A DNA stretch of 11,973 nt from Proteobacteria bacterium UBA7447 (GCA_002477475.1 DLPX01000067.1:1-11973), one strand, 5' to 3'; positions 1 to 7,205 are shown, counted from the stretch's first letter. Notes: generated from the letters alone by a model not told the origin. Translations and numbers: made by a program.

Positions 1-162
1 GCTATTGAGGCAGGCGTTTACGGTGTCCCGACTTTTGTAGTCGGTACAGAACGCTTCTGGGGGCTCGACCAGATGGGAATGCTGGCCCAATGGCTTGCAA
101 AACCCGATGAGTTGACTCACATTGCAACCGCAAATCTCTCCGAGCTGCCGACAGGCCTTTAA
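1..162 (+). CDS. DsbA-family / 2-hydroxychromene-2-carboxylate isomerase-like protein, C-terminal end (partial)
   Basis: Only the last 53 codons are present; the frame is open from base 1 to a TAA stop at 160-162. The peptide contains YGVPTFVVGTERFWGLDQM, which has the cis-Pro 'GVPTF' element and the 'FWG.D' tail seen near the end of the DsbA-like thioredoxin fold in HCCA isomerases and GST-kappa relatives. Family members are glutathione-dependent isomerases in aromatic (naphthalene-type) degradation or uncharacterised FrnE/DsbA-like oxidoreductases. The N-terminal active-site region lies outside the window, so the two cannot be told apart. The methyltransferase gene follows 68 bp later on the same strand and may be co-transcribed. 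Confidence in the fold is high; confidence in the reaction is low. Confidence 0.75.
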   Translation, partial: AIEAGVYGVPTFVVGTERFWGLDQMGMLAQWLAKPDELTHIATANLSELPTGL

Positions 163-183
163 AACAACGGCTCGATGTGATGC

Positions 184-211
184 CTGAATTAGTTGTTAGA
201 GATCTGAATTA
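184..211 (+). repeat. Short direct repeat CTGAATTA x2 upstream of the methyltransferase
   Basis: CTGAATTA occurs at 184-191 and again at 204-211, about two helical turns apart. A T-run (213-220) follows, then the GGGAGG Shine-Dalgarno at 221-226. The spacing would suit a regulator binding one face of the DNA, but the repeats are short and AT-rich, so chance is possible. No convincing hairpin precedes the T-run, so it is not called a terminator. Confidence 0.3.
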
Positions 212-230
212 ATTTTTTTTGGGAGGAACA

Positions 231-335
231 ATGGAAGAAACGGGTGTCGCCTGATCGTATCGGGCCGAGACGCTGCAAGAGCAGCAAGCCGCCTACGACG
301 ATTGGGCGAAACAATACGAAATCGACCCGTGCGCC
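231..335 (+). other. Upstream coding part of the methyltransferase, interrupted by an in-frame TGA
   Basis: ATG at 231 has an excellent ribosome site (GGGAGG at 221-226) and is in the same frame as the methyltransferase ORF beginning at 336. It reads MEETGVA and then meets TGA at 252-254. Translation beyond the TGA (255-335) gives a protein-like segment including YDDWAKQYEID, the aromatic/acidic helix usually found just before motif I in small class I methyltransferases. No ATG, GTG or TTG occurs in this frame between the TGA and 336. The ancestral start was therefore probably 231, and the TGA is a nonsense mutation, a recoded codon or a sequence error. Confidence 0.6.
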
Positions 336-854
336 ATGCGATACCGGATACCGGCCGTCATAGCCGCGGTCGCGACACGTTTTATCCCGGCCAACACCGC
401 ACCGATACTGGATGCCGGATGCGGCGGCGGTATCCAGGCAGAACCGCTCGCGATGCTGGGTTATGGCCCGTTTACAGGCATTGACCTGTCTGAAGGCATG
501 CTGGAGGTGGCTCGAGCAAAAAATCTCTACCGGGAACTGCGGCAGATGACACTCGGCGAAAAGCTTGACTTTCCAGATGACAAATTCGCTGCGATCATCT
601 CAACCGGCACAATCACCCCGCATCATGCGCCTCCAAAGAGTTTTGAGGAGTTGATCCGGATCGCCAGGCCTGGCGCCCCAATTATCTTCAGCATGCGGGA
701 CAATCCGGCGCAAGAGCCAGAGTACCCTGAGGCAGTAACAGCGCTTGCCCAGGCTGGTCTGTGGCGCAACGTATTCTCGACTGAGAGTTTTTACAGCATG
801 CCGCACGGCGAACCCGAGATCACCCACCGCATCCACGTCTACGAAGTCACCTGA
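336..854 (+). CDS. Class I SAM-dependent methyltransferase (5'-interrupted; possible pseudogene)
   Basis: The uninterrupted part is 172 codons from ATG 336 to TGA 852-854. It has the Rossmann-like methyltransferase core: motif I LDAGCGGG at residues 25-32 (SAM binding), the acidic end of strand 2 at D50 in TGIDLS, motif IV AAIISTGTI near 85-93, and a post-core strand IARPGAPIIFSM at 109-120. It resembles the small WBSCR27/UbiE-like methyltransferases of unknown substrate. ATG 336 has no good ribosome site and starts inside the predicted N-terminal helical region. The well-placed start is ATG 231, which would give a protein of about 207 residues, close to the usual family length, if the TGA at 252 were read through. 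Whether a functional protein is made is unclear. The gene converges with the minus-strand amidase, with 33 bp between the two stops. Confidence 0.75.
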   Translation: MRYRIPAVIAAVATRFIPANTAPILDAGCGGGIQAEPLAMLGYGPFTGIDLSEGMLEVARAKNLYRELRQMTLGEKLDFPDDKFAAIISTGTITPHHAPPKSFEELIRIARPGAPIIFSMRDNPAQEPEYPEAVTALAQAGLWRNVFSTESFYSMPHGEPEITHRIHVYEVT

Positions 855-887
855 TCGGGCGCCCTGCACTCTTTCAAGCCAGGTAGC

Positions 888-2330
888 TTAGAGATTACCG
901 GCCCAGATCGGGGGGCGGTAACGATCCCAACGCAGCTCCTGTTCCAACTGGGCCGAGATCTGGAGAATCAGATGGTCCTTGCCAGAGTGGCCGGCCAACT
1001 GAACCGCACAGGGGTGCTCCCCCTCATTAAGCGGCACAGGCACAGACGCGGCAGGCTGGCCACTGACGTTACAGATATAGGCAAAGGGGGCAAACGCATG
1101 GCCTCTTTCTCCCCAGGTTTTTATATCGAAATTCTCTGTACGACTGTCCATGTAACCCACCGGGATCGGATCGCTGGCAAGCGTCGGGGTCAGGACAAGA
1201 TCATAGTCAATCATCGACTGAATCAACTGCATGGACGCTTCATGTGCCCCCTGGCGGGCGCGGTAGAGGTCCATGGCGCCCAGCGAGGCCACCCGCTCCC
1301 GAACATAATGGGTCAGAGCCTCCAATTCCTCATGTAACGGCTCACGGCCGACTTCCTTGATGCGGTTTTCAATCTCGTAAACCACGTCCACCATCCAGAG
1401 ATCTTCCATCCAGCTCCCCAGCCCCAAATCAGAGGGATAGGTGTATTCATCCACCTGGTGCCCCATGTCGGCGAGGAGGCGGCTCACCTTGTCCACTGAC
1501 GCCGCCTGGTTCTTTCCCACAGCCTCCCCATATGGCGTCGATTTCGAGACGCCGATGCGCAGCTGGGGCAATTTCTCCTCGAGAGCGGAGAGGTACGAAC
1601 TCACTTCGGGTCGGATCTGGTAACGACTGCCGGGCATGGGTCCCGCAGATTGGTCAAGCGCTGCTGCACTGTCCTGCACTGAACGGGTCAGCACATGATC
1701 CGAATTAAACCCGTTCGAGAACTCCATAAAGTACGGGCCCATGGGATTCAGGCCGGTTGTAGGCTTGAGTCCAAAAACCCCACAGCAGGCAGCAGGAATC
1801 CGTATCGATCCACCCAAATCCGTTCCGTGTGCCAGCGGCACCATTCCGGAGGCCACTGCCGCTCCGGCGCCCCCGGAACTGCCTCCGGTCGTCACCTCGG
1901 GATTCCACGGATTGCGTGTCACACCACGAAACGTCGGCTCACAGACAAAATCCTCAGCAAACTCCGGGGTGTTGGTTTTTCCAAGGATCACCAACCCGGC
2001 ATTACGCCATCGCGACACCAATTCACTATCCGCTCTGGGGAGCGCTCCTTCAAAGAACCTGCTGGAAAAAGTGGTCGGCATATCTGAAGTGAACTGATTG
2101 ACATCTTTCAGATAGAACGGCGCACCCGAAACAGGGGAGTCGGGCAGGTCTTTTTTGACCTGCTCACGAGCATTATCAAAGTTGGTCATCACCAGAGCAT
2201 TCAGTTGGGGGTTAAGCCGCTCTGCCGACTCAATGGCCGCCTCGGTCACTTCCTTCGCAGAAACTGCCTTGGTTCTGATTAGGCGGGCGAGCCCCACCGC
2301 ATCCTGGTCTGCATAATCCTCAAAGTTCAT
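888..2330 (-). CDS. Amidase-signature family hydrolase
   Basis: This 480-residue cytoplasmic protein hydrolyses a C-N amide bond. The Ser-cisSer-Lys triad is complete by spacing: K75 in FYLKDVNQF, cis-Ser S151 in TGGSSGGAGAAVASG, and nucleophile S175 in GTDLGGSIRIPA. The 24-residue gap between the serines matches GatA and FAAH. Full length is normal for the family. The start is ATG at 2330, with AAGGAA at 2337-2342. It is not GatA by context, since no gatB or gatC is adjacent. Relatives include aryl/acyl amidases, indoleacetamide hydrolases and NylA-like cyclic-amide hydrolases; the sequence alone does not choose between them. It lies 177 bp downstream of the monooxygenase on the same strand, and could be the last gene of an ATPase-monooxygenase-amidase unit or have its own promoter. 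Family call certain; substrate unknown. Confidence 0.93.
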   Translation of the reverse strand: MNFEDYADQDAVGLARLIRTKAVSAKEVTEAAIESAERLNPQLNALVMTNFDNAREQVKKDLPDSPVSGAPFYLKDVNQFTSDMPTTFSSRFFEGALPRADSELVSRWRNAGLVILGKTNTPEFAEDFVCEPTFRGVTRNPWNPEVTTGGSSGGAGAAVASGMVPLAHGTDLGGSIRIPAACCGVFGLKPTTGLNPMGPYFMEFSNGFNSDHVLTRSVQDSAAALDQSAGPMPGSRYQIRPEVSSYLSALEEKLPQLRIGVSKSTPYGEAVGKNQAASVDKVSRLLADMGHQVDEYTYPSDLGLGSWMEDLWMVDVVYEIENRIKEVGREPLHEELEALTHYVRERVASLGAMDLYRARQGAHEASMQLIQSMIDYDLVLTPTLASDPIPVGYMDSRTENFDIKTWGERGHAFAPFAYICNVSGQPAASVPVPLNEGEHPCAVQLAGHSGKDHLILQISAQLEQELRWDRYRPPIWAGNL

Positions 2331-2450
2331 GAGTCATTCCTTTATGGCTTTATCATTTTGCCTGCTGGCAGAGGCATTCTTGATTAGGAATTCAAAAGCG
2401 TTTCAGAGCCTATTCCTCAACCCCTGACGCGGGTTTTTGGGGCAATGTAC

Positions 2451-2459
2451 CCATTAATG
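2451..2459. promoter_or_regulatory. CCATTAATG element in the monooxygenase-amidase gap
   Basis: The 177-bp gap 2331-2507 contains no gene. It holds CCATTAATG at 2451-2459, identical to nine bases of the 12-bp palindrome in the transporter control region (4971-4982). Here the right arm ends in TGC rather than TGGC, so only part of the palindrome is kept. It lies about 120 bp upstream of the amidase start. It is offered as a possible weak operator only. The gap also holds a short AACCC/GGGTT inverted repeat (2419-2423 and 2431-2435) that is not oriented as a terminator for the minus-strand genes. Confidence 0.25.
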
Positions 2460-2507
2460 CAGTGTCACCGCGAGTCCCGCCATGCTGCCCACCGCTCTTT
2501 CTCAGAC

Positions 2508-3764
2508 TTAGTCCTCGCTGCTGGAACGGTACGCTTCGTATTGACGACGGGTCGCGATATGGCCCGCGATGTGCTTGGCATCATGCCAGACACCCCAAAT
2601 GAAAGATGATCCTCTGCGCGAAAGCCAAGGCAGCCCGACAAAATAGACGCCAGGCTCAGATGATACGCCGCGCTGATGCCGGGGTTTAGCTGCCTCATCC
2701 AGTGCATCAACCTTTAGCCAACTGTAGTCGCTTGAGAAACCTGTCGCCCAAATCACGGTGCGAATACATTTCTCGTTCATATCCACTTCGCGTATCGGGT
2801 GCTTCATGCAAGAGGGATCAGGCGGCATTTCACGGGCTTTTGGCTCAAGAGGCAGATCAATGCCGTTACGGTCCACATAGGCATCCGCCGCATCCAGCAA
2901 CGACAAATAACTCGCATCACCGGCCCGAATATTTTGGCCCAGGTCATCCTGAAAACGAATCGTCTTCCCCTCAAACGCCTGCGTCTGACCCAAAAGCGTG
3001 ATCCCGCGTTCCGCCAGTTCCCGAAAATCGATGGTAAAGCCCCCATAAGACCCAGTCACCGAGATCGTGACGTGTTCTTTACCCGGCTCGACCGTTTCAA
3101 GATCCCAAAGCCCTAGCACGCCAAGCCACCATACAAAGTCTCTGCCCCGATAACTCCGGGGCGGGCGATCATGTGGCCCTACCGAGAGGTAGACCTGTCT
3201 GCCGGCGCGTTGCAGCTCATCTGAGATCTGGACACCGGACGAGCCTGCCCCGACCACTAGGACATTTCCCTCAGGCAGCTGTTGCGGATTTTTGTACTCC
3301 GAGGAGTGGATCTGAATGATGTCGTCGTATGACTTTGCAATAGGTGGAATCGCGGGATTCTGAAACGGTCCCGTTGCAACAACCACCCGCTGTGCTTCAA
3401 GAATTCCCTCGCTGGTCTCTACGCAAAAGCCCGAACATTTACTGTTGCGCACCACCCCGGAGACCGCAACGCCCTCTTCGATGGGCGCGTTATAGCGGTT
3501 CGCATATTCAATGAAATAGTCGACCGTTTGCGACTTCGTTGCAAAGTCGTCTGTTCCGATCCCGGGAAACTCCAGCTCCGGAAAGCGATCATGCCACGCC
3601 GGCCCATTTGCCACCAGTGAATCCCAGCGCTGCGACCGCCAGCGCTCTGCAATACGGTCACGCTCCAGCACGACATGCGGCACTTCAAGCTCTGTTAAGT
3701 GCCGGCTGGTTGCAATGCCGGCCTGACCCGCGCCGACGATCAGCGTATCGATCTTTCGTGACAC
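2508..3764 (-). CDS. FAD/NAD(P)H-dependent monooxygenase, FMO/CzcO-like
   Basis: This 418-residue flavoprotein has two dinucleotide-binding Rossmann motifs: GAGQAG at 11-16 for FAD, and GAGSSG at 172-177 for NADPH. The conserved C-terminal WATGF is at 339-343. Between them, HSSEYKNP (153-160) is the equivalent of the FMO/Baeyer-Villiger fingerprint, although its usual leading Phe and Gly are replaced, giving only H...Y. The N-terminal half (VVLERDRIAERWRSQRWDSL) resembles bacterial CzcO-type and plant YUCCA-type enzymes, which insert oxygen at N, S or carbonyl carbons. It does not look like the better-known trimethylamine monooxygenase Tmm, whose N-terminal sequence differs. Start is GTG at 3764 with AGAGAAGAG just upstream; an in-frame TGA at 3777-3779 excludes a longer form. 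It lies 158 bp downstream of the ABC ATPase and 177 bp upstream of the amidase. Probably acts on an imported compound or its product (inference). Confidence 0.85.
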   Translation of the reverse strand: MSRKIDTLIVGAGQAGIATSRHLTELEVPHVVLERDRIAERWRSQRWDSLVANGPAWHDRFPELEFPGIGTDDFATKSQTVDYFIEYANRYNAPIEEGVAVSGVVRNSKCSGFCVETSEGILEAQRVVVATGPFQNPAIPPIAKSYDDIIQIHSSEYKNPQQLPEGNVLVVGAGSSGVQISDELQRAGRQVYLSVGPHDRPPRSYRGRDFVWWLGVLGLWDLETVEPGKEHVTISVTGSYGGFTIDFRELAERGITLLGQTQAFEGKTIRFQDDLGQNIRAGDASYLSLLDAADAYVDRNGIDLPLEPKAREMPPDPSCMKHPIREVDMNEKCIRTVIWATGFSSDYSWLKVDALDEAAKPRHQRGVSSEPGVYFVGLPWLSRRGSSFIWGVWHDAKHIAGHIATRRQYEAYRSSSED

Positions 3765-3817
3765 TATGCTCTTCTCTCAAGGGCTCGCCGTTCGCGTTAT
3801 CTAAATTACCTACCAAC

Positions 3818-3849
3818 CCGATGTGAGATGGCATAGCGCTCAACATCGG
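3818..3849. repeat. Inverted repeat between the ATPase and monooxygenase genes
   Basis: CCGATGT (3818-3824) and ACATCGG (3843-3849) are perfect arms. They extend inward by GAG/CTC (3825-3827 and 3839-3841) with one bulged A, giving about ten pairs in a 32-nt span. It sits 54 bp upstream of the monooxygenase GTG. Neither side carries a T-run, so it is not an intrinsic terminator. It could be a dyad operator or an mRNA-stabilising hairpin. Confidence 0.45.
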
Positions 3850-3906
3850 CTTGGGCCGCCAAGACGCGGTTCGCCCCTATTGATGGTTTTTGTAAATCTT
3901 GTTGTC

Positions 3907-3933
3907 GCAGGGCAGCTTTCGGCTATGCCCTGC
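3907..3933 (-). repeat. Hairpin spanning the stop codon of the ABC ATPase gene
   Basis: GCAGGGCA (3907-3914) and TGCCCTGC (3926-3933) are perfect 8-bp arms around an 11-nt loop; the TAG stop of the ATPase gene (3923-3925) lies in that loop. On the minus-strand transcript the following bases (GACAACAAGATTT) have no T-run, so a rho-independent terminator is unlikely. An end-protecting or processing hairpin between the ATPase and monooxygenase messages is plausible. Confidence 0.4.
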
Positions 3934-4954
3934 TGCTCATTGCCCGCAAGATCATCTTCTGAGTGACTTCGCCCACAATCTGATTGTCGTCATCGACCAC
4001 AGCAAGTGGTCCATCACTATTCGTCACAAGCTCGATCAGGGAGTCAATCTTTTCGTTGTGGTTTACTTTACGCGCACCGTTAATACTCGCAGCGTCTGAG
4101 ACGGTCTGCATGACTTTACCCACACTGACTACTTTATAGCGGGGCACATCCTCCGTAAATTCGCGAACGTAATCGTCGACCGGGTTGGTCACGATCTCTT
4201 CGGGCGTCCCAATCTGCACAACAGCGCCGTCCTTCATGATCGCAATGCGGTCTCCCATCTTGATGGCTTCAAGAAAATCGTGCGTAATGAAGATCATGGT
4301 TTTATGCATTTCTGCCTGGATACTGATCAACTCATCCTGCATCTCACGCCTAATTAAAGGATCGAGGGCGCTAAACGGTTCGTCAAAGATCAGAATCTCT
4401 GGATCCACCGCCATCGCTCGCGCTAGCCCTACACGCTGCTGCATTCCGCCTGACAGTTCCCGAGGAAAATGATCCGCCCAACCGTCGAGACCGACCTTCT
4501 CCAGAACCTCGAGTGCTTTTTTCTTGCGGACCTTTTTGTCCATGCCCCGTATCTCGAGACCGAAGGAGATATTGTCGATGACTTTGCGGTGAGGAAAGAG
4601 TCCAAAGTGCTGGAAGACCATACTCATCCGAAAACGGCGCAGCTCGGTCAACTGGGCCGCATCAAAGGACATGATGTCCTCACCATCAATCACCATTGAA
4701 CCGGCAGTCGGCTCGATCAAACGTGAGATACAGCGCACCAGTGTGGACTTCCCGCTCCCGGAAAGCCCCATCACAACGAAGGTCTCGCCGGTGTTTACTT
4801 CGAAGGAGACATCCTTGACGGCAATGACATGTCCTGTTTGCGACTGAACCTCAGCACGGGACAATGAGCGATCCAGCTCTTTCAGAGTCTGCTCGGGATA
4901 GGCTCCGAATATCTTCCAGACCTTATTGCAGACAATTTTTGGAGGTTCCGACAT
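3923..4954 (-). CDS. Glycine betaine/choline/TMAO-type ABC transporter, ATP-binding subunit (ProV/OpuAA family)
   Basis: This 343-residue cytoplasmic ATPase should power the importer formed with the divergent permease and binding protein. Visible elements: the family's N-terminal 'VWKIFG' stretch with a charged helix (11-40), Walker A GLSGSGKS 63-70, Q-loop Q115, ABC signature LSGGMQQR 167-174, Walker B ILIFDEP 187-193 and switch His225. After the ATPase core comes about 70 residues resembling one CBS motif (GPLAVVDDDNQIVGEV near 315-330). E. coli ProV is about 400 residues and has two CBS motifs, which sense ionic strength in OpuA-type systems; this protein appears to have one. Start is ATG 4954 with GAGAAG about 7 nt upstream. 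It is transcribed away from the permease and is followed by the monooxygenase. ProV/OpuAA family is certain; the substrate class is inferred from the family. Confidence 0.95.
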   Translation of the reverse strand: MSEPPKIVCNKVWKIFGAYPEQTLKELDRSLSRAEVQSQTGHVIAVKDVSFEVNTGETFVVMGLSGSGKSTLVRCISRLIEPTAGSMVIDGEDIMSFDAAQLTELRRFRMSMVFQHFGLFPHRKVIDNISFGLEIRGMDKKVRKKKALEVLEKVGLDGWADHFPRELSGGMQQRVGLARAMAVDPEILIFDEPFSALDPLIRREMQDELISIQAEMHKTMIFITHDFLEAIKMGDRIAIMKDGAVVQIGTPEEIVTNPVDDYVREFTEDVPRYKVVSVGKVMQTVSDAASINGARKVNHNEKIDSLIELVTNSDGPLAVVDDDNQIVGEVTQKMILRAMSSRA

Positions 4955-4970
4955 TCAATCTTCTCTTGAA

Positions 4971-4982
4971 GCCATTAATGGC
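4971..4982. promoter_or_regulatory. 12-bp perfect palindrome in the divergent transporter control region
   Basis: GCCATTAATGGC is self-complementary and sits 17 bp before the ATPase start, between the two divergent transporter units. Its arms GCCA...TGGC recur in a second palindrome upstream of the binding-protein gene (7348-7362). Position and symmetry fit a repressor or activator site; the protein that would bind it is not in the window. Confidence 0.45.
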
Positions 4983-4990
4983 AAATACTG

Positions 4991-5027
4991 CCGGCCCGAA
5001 AAATGACTTTTCGCTGATTGAAGCCGG
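4991..5027. repeat. Nested inverted repeats in the divergent control region
   Basis: An inner stem CGAAAA (4997-5002) / TTTTCG (5008-5013) with a 5-nt loop lies inside outer arms CCGGC (4991-4995) / GCCGG (5023-5027). The structure overlaps the proposed -35 element of the permease promoter. It may be a second regulatory dyad or a leader hairpin for the minus-strand ATPase message. Confidence 0.35.
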
Positions 5028-5046
5028 TTTTCTTTAGAGATATGCT
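5018..5046 (+). promoter_or_regulatory. Candidate sigma-70 promoter for the permease/binding-protein unit
   Basis: TTGAAG (5018-5023) and TATGCT (5041-5046) are separated by 17 bp and each matches the -35 or -10 consensus at four of six positions. Transcription would begin near 5053, leaving a short leader of about 20 nt before the permease start. No other pair in the 118-bp divergent region looked better on the plus strand. This is an eye-based call. Confidence 0.4.
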
Positions 5047-5075
5047 AGTGGATTGATCGCGTCCAAGCAAATTTG

Positions 5076-7205
5076 ATGCAGGGTTCTAAAGCCATTTCAG
5101 GCAGAACATCGACGGACAGTTTATGGTCTGAGTACCGGCATTGGTTGACCGGAGCGGTCGTTCTCGTCGTATCAATTCTGATCTGGAAGGCCCAGGGTGG
5201 TGAGACCGTCTTTCCTGAGTCCTGGATCAGCGCCTTTCCTTTTGCCGATAAAGTCAATGAATTCGACCGATGGATGCGACCCTTTGTACAACCGACTACC
5301 CGGGCGCTCGGCGCTGGCGTCACGTGGTTCTATGAGTACATCGTCGATCTTCTGATCTTTACGCAGTGGCAGATTGTGCTGGTGGTGCTGGTCTTGCCTG
5401 CGCTCGCCTACGGAGGTCTTCGCCTCGGGCTCTTTGCCGTCGCCGCTGTTGGCTCATGGCTTGTACTGGATATGTGGGACGAGGCCATGGAGACCCTTAG
5501 TCTGATGTGTATCTCCATTGCCTTCAGCGCGGTTGTTGGCATTGGGCTTGGTATTGGCGCTTCTCAAAGCAACCGGCTCGAGACAGTTCTCAAGCCGATC
5601 CTCGATACGATGCAGACGCTGCCGGCCTACATCTACCTCATTCCTGCCTTTTTTCTGTTTGGCATCGGCGCGCCTGGGGCCATTCTTGCGACCGTCATCT
5701 ACGCACTCCCGCCTATCGTACGCCTGACCAATCTTGGCATTCGACAGGTTCCCGCAGGCATTGATGAAGCGGCGACTTCCTTTGGCGCCACAACCCGTCA
5801 ATCCCTGATAAAGGTCAAAATTCCCCTTGCCATTCCGGCCATAAAATTAGGCATCAATCAAACAGTGATGATGGCGCTGGCGTTGGTCGTGCTGGCCACA
5901 TTTATCGGAGCCCCAGGCCTTGGCGATATCGTGCTGCGGGGGATGCAGCGCCTGAACGTCGGTAAAGCCCTTGAAGGGGGTCTCGCTATCGTTTTGATGG
6001 CGATCCTGCTCGACCGGGTGACTCACGCGATGGGTCAGGAGCAGCAACGCACCGATCAGGGGCGAACCCAGATCTTCCGACTTTTTCCGCAGTCGCTCGA
6101 ATCTTTCAAGCTCATTCGATACCTCGAGCTCAGTATCGACTTGGTCTGGCGTCAAATCGGTCATGTGGGCCGTGGCGTCACCCGCGCGGTTGCTTTTATT
6201 CCTTGCGCTCTTATCCGGACTTACGATGCAGACTGGAGCTCCAGGCTCCAGGATTTCCTGCTGCGGCATTCGTTTTTTATCGCCAGTCTTGTTTTGATCT
6301 GGGTCATGGCGCTGCTGGATGCCTACGTCGATATTTTTGGCAACTTTCCAAAGGCCTTGGAATACCGCTTTCGCACTCCTGTCAACCAGTTCATGGATGT
6401 GCTCGTCACAAATGAAACCTTCTATGCAATCACCACAGGTATCAAAAAGGGACTGTACTTCGGATTGATCAATCCTCTTAACGCTTTCCTTAAAGGATTG
6501 CCCTGGTGGTACACGAGTCTCTTCTTTGTGGCTATCGCTTACCTTGTAAGTGGGCGCGCGCTAGCGGTGATTACCTTTATCGGATTTTTGTTTATCGGCG
6601 CGACCGATTTGTGGGCTTTCAGCATGATTACCCTGTCGACAGTCACCGTGTCTGTGCTGATCTGTTTCATCGTTGGTGTGCCGCTTGGTATCCTGGCGGC
6701 CTACAGTAAAACTGCGGACAGAATCCTGAAACCCATACTGGATACCATGCAGACGATGCCGGTTTTTGTCTATCTGGTCCCGGTCATTATGCTTTTCGGC
6801 GGGGGGCAGATTCCGGCCGTGATCGCAACCGTGATCTATGCCATTCCCCCATTGATTCGATGCACGACTCTCGGTATTCGCGAACTGCCGGATGAAATCG
6901 ACGAGGTCTCTGATTCATTTGGTGCATCGATCTTCCAGACTCTGATGAAAGTGAAGATTCCGATGGCGATCCCCGCCATTATGATTGGCGTGAATCAGGG
7001 CATCATGATGGCCCTTGCCATGGAGGTCATCACCCCGCTTATCGGCGGCAAGGGTCTCGGGCTTGAAGTCTTTACCGGAATGAGTACCGCCAGTATCGGA
7101 ATGTCTTTGCAGGCCGGTATCGGGATCGTGCTGCTCGCCATCATCCTCGACCGGATATCCCAGGCGTGGACAAAAACACAGCGAGAGGCAATGGGTCTGT
7201 CCTAG
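5076..7205 (+). CDS. Tandem double ProW/OpuAB-type ABC permease (two fused permease units)
   Basis: This 709-residue inner-membrane protein forms the import channel. It is two ProW-like units in one chain. Residues about 173-270 and 552-649 align without gaps over KPILDTMQT.P...YL.P...LFG through KVKIP.AIPAI..G.NQ..MMALA. Each half has its own group of hydrophobic segments and ends in LLDR/ILDR. The cytoplasmic coupling loop that docks the ATPase is a clear EAA motif in the first half (EAATSFGA, from 231) and a more divergent EVSDSFGA (from 610) in the second. A charged linker (about 320-395) joins the halves. Typical ProW is about 350 residues and works as a dimer; fusion would fix a heterodimer. 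TTG at 5073 directly precedes ATG 5076 and could also start translation. Neither has a clear Shine-Dalgarno. Family certain; substrate inferred from family and neighbours. Confidence 0.93.
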   Translation: MQGSKAISGRTSTDSLWSEYRHWLTGAVVLVVSILIWKAQGGETVFPESWISAFPFADKVNEFDRWMRPFVQPTTRALGAGVTWFYEYIVDLLIFTQWQIVLVVLVLPALAYGGLRLGLFAVAAVGSWLVLDMWDEAMETLSLMCISIAFSAVVGIGLGIGASQSNRLETVLKPILDTMQTLPAYIYLIPAFFLFGIGAPGAILATVIYALPPIVRLTNLGIRQVPAGIDEAATSFGATTRQSLIKVKIPLAIPAIKLGINQTVMMALALVVLATFIGAPGLGDIVLRGMQRLNVGKALEGGLAIVLMAILLDRVTHAMGQEQQRTDQGRTQIFRLFPQSLESFKLIRYLELSIDLVWRQIGHVGRGVTRAVAFIPCALIRTYDADWSSRLQDFLLRHSFFIASLVLIWVMALLDAYVDIFGNFPKALEYRFRTPVNQFMDVLVTNETFYAITTGIKKGLYFGLINPLNAFLKGLPWWYTSLFFVAIAYLVSGRALAVITFIGFLFIGATDLWAFSMITLSTVTVSVLICFIVGVPLGILAAYSKTADRILKPILDTMQTMPVFVYLVPVIMLFGGGQIPAVIATVIYAIPPLIRCTTLGIRELPDEIDEVSDSFGASIFQTLMKVKIPMAIPAIMIGVNQGIMMALAMEVITPLIGGKGLGLEVFTGMSTASIGMSLQAGIGIVLLAIILDRISQAWTKTQREAMGLS
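5592..5885 (+). repeat. First copy of the duplicated permease core
   Basis: Encodes the stretch from KPILDTMQTLPAYIYL to INQTVMMALAL. It pairs without gaps, at protein level, with the second copy at 6729-7022. The DNA of the two copies has diverged considerably, so the duplication is old rather than recent. Confidence 0.8.
6729..7022 (+). repeat. Second copy of the duplicated permease core
   Basis: Encodes the stretch from KPILDTMQTMPVFVYL to VNQGIMMALAM, the counterpart of 5592-5885. Its EAA coupling loop is less canonical than that of the first copy. Confidence 0.8.

Noticed and set aside
213..220. T-run as a terminator of the first gene
   Set aside because: Only a weak AACAAC/GTTGTT pairing with a 24-nt loop lies upstream; no stable GC-rich stem.
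2508..3764. Assignment of the monooxygenase as trimethylamine monooxygenase (Tmm)
   Set aside because: The transporter context is suggestive, but the N-terminal sequence follows the CzcO/YUCCA-like pattern and the FMO fingerprint is degenerate; a Tmm call is not supported.
888..3764. Monooxygenase plus amidase as an indole-3-acetamide (auxin) pathway
   Set aside because: The amidase family includes indoleacetamide hydrolases and the monooxygenase is YUCCA-like, but the indoleacetamide route needs a tryptophan monooxygenase of a different flavoenzyme family, and the betaine-type transporter does not fit an indole substrate.
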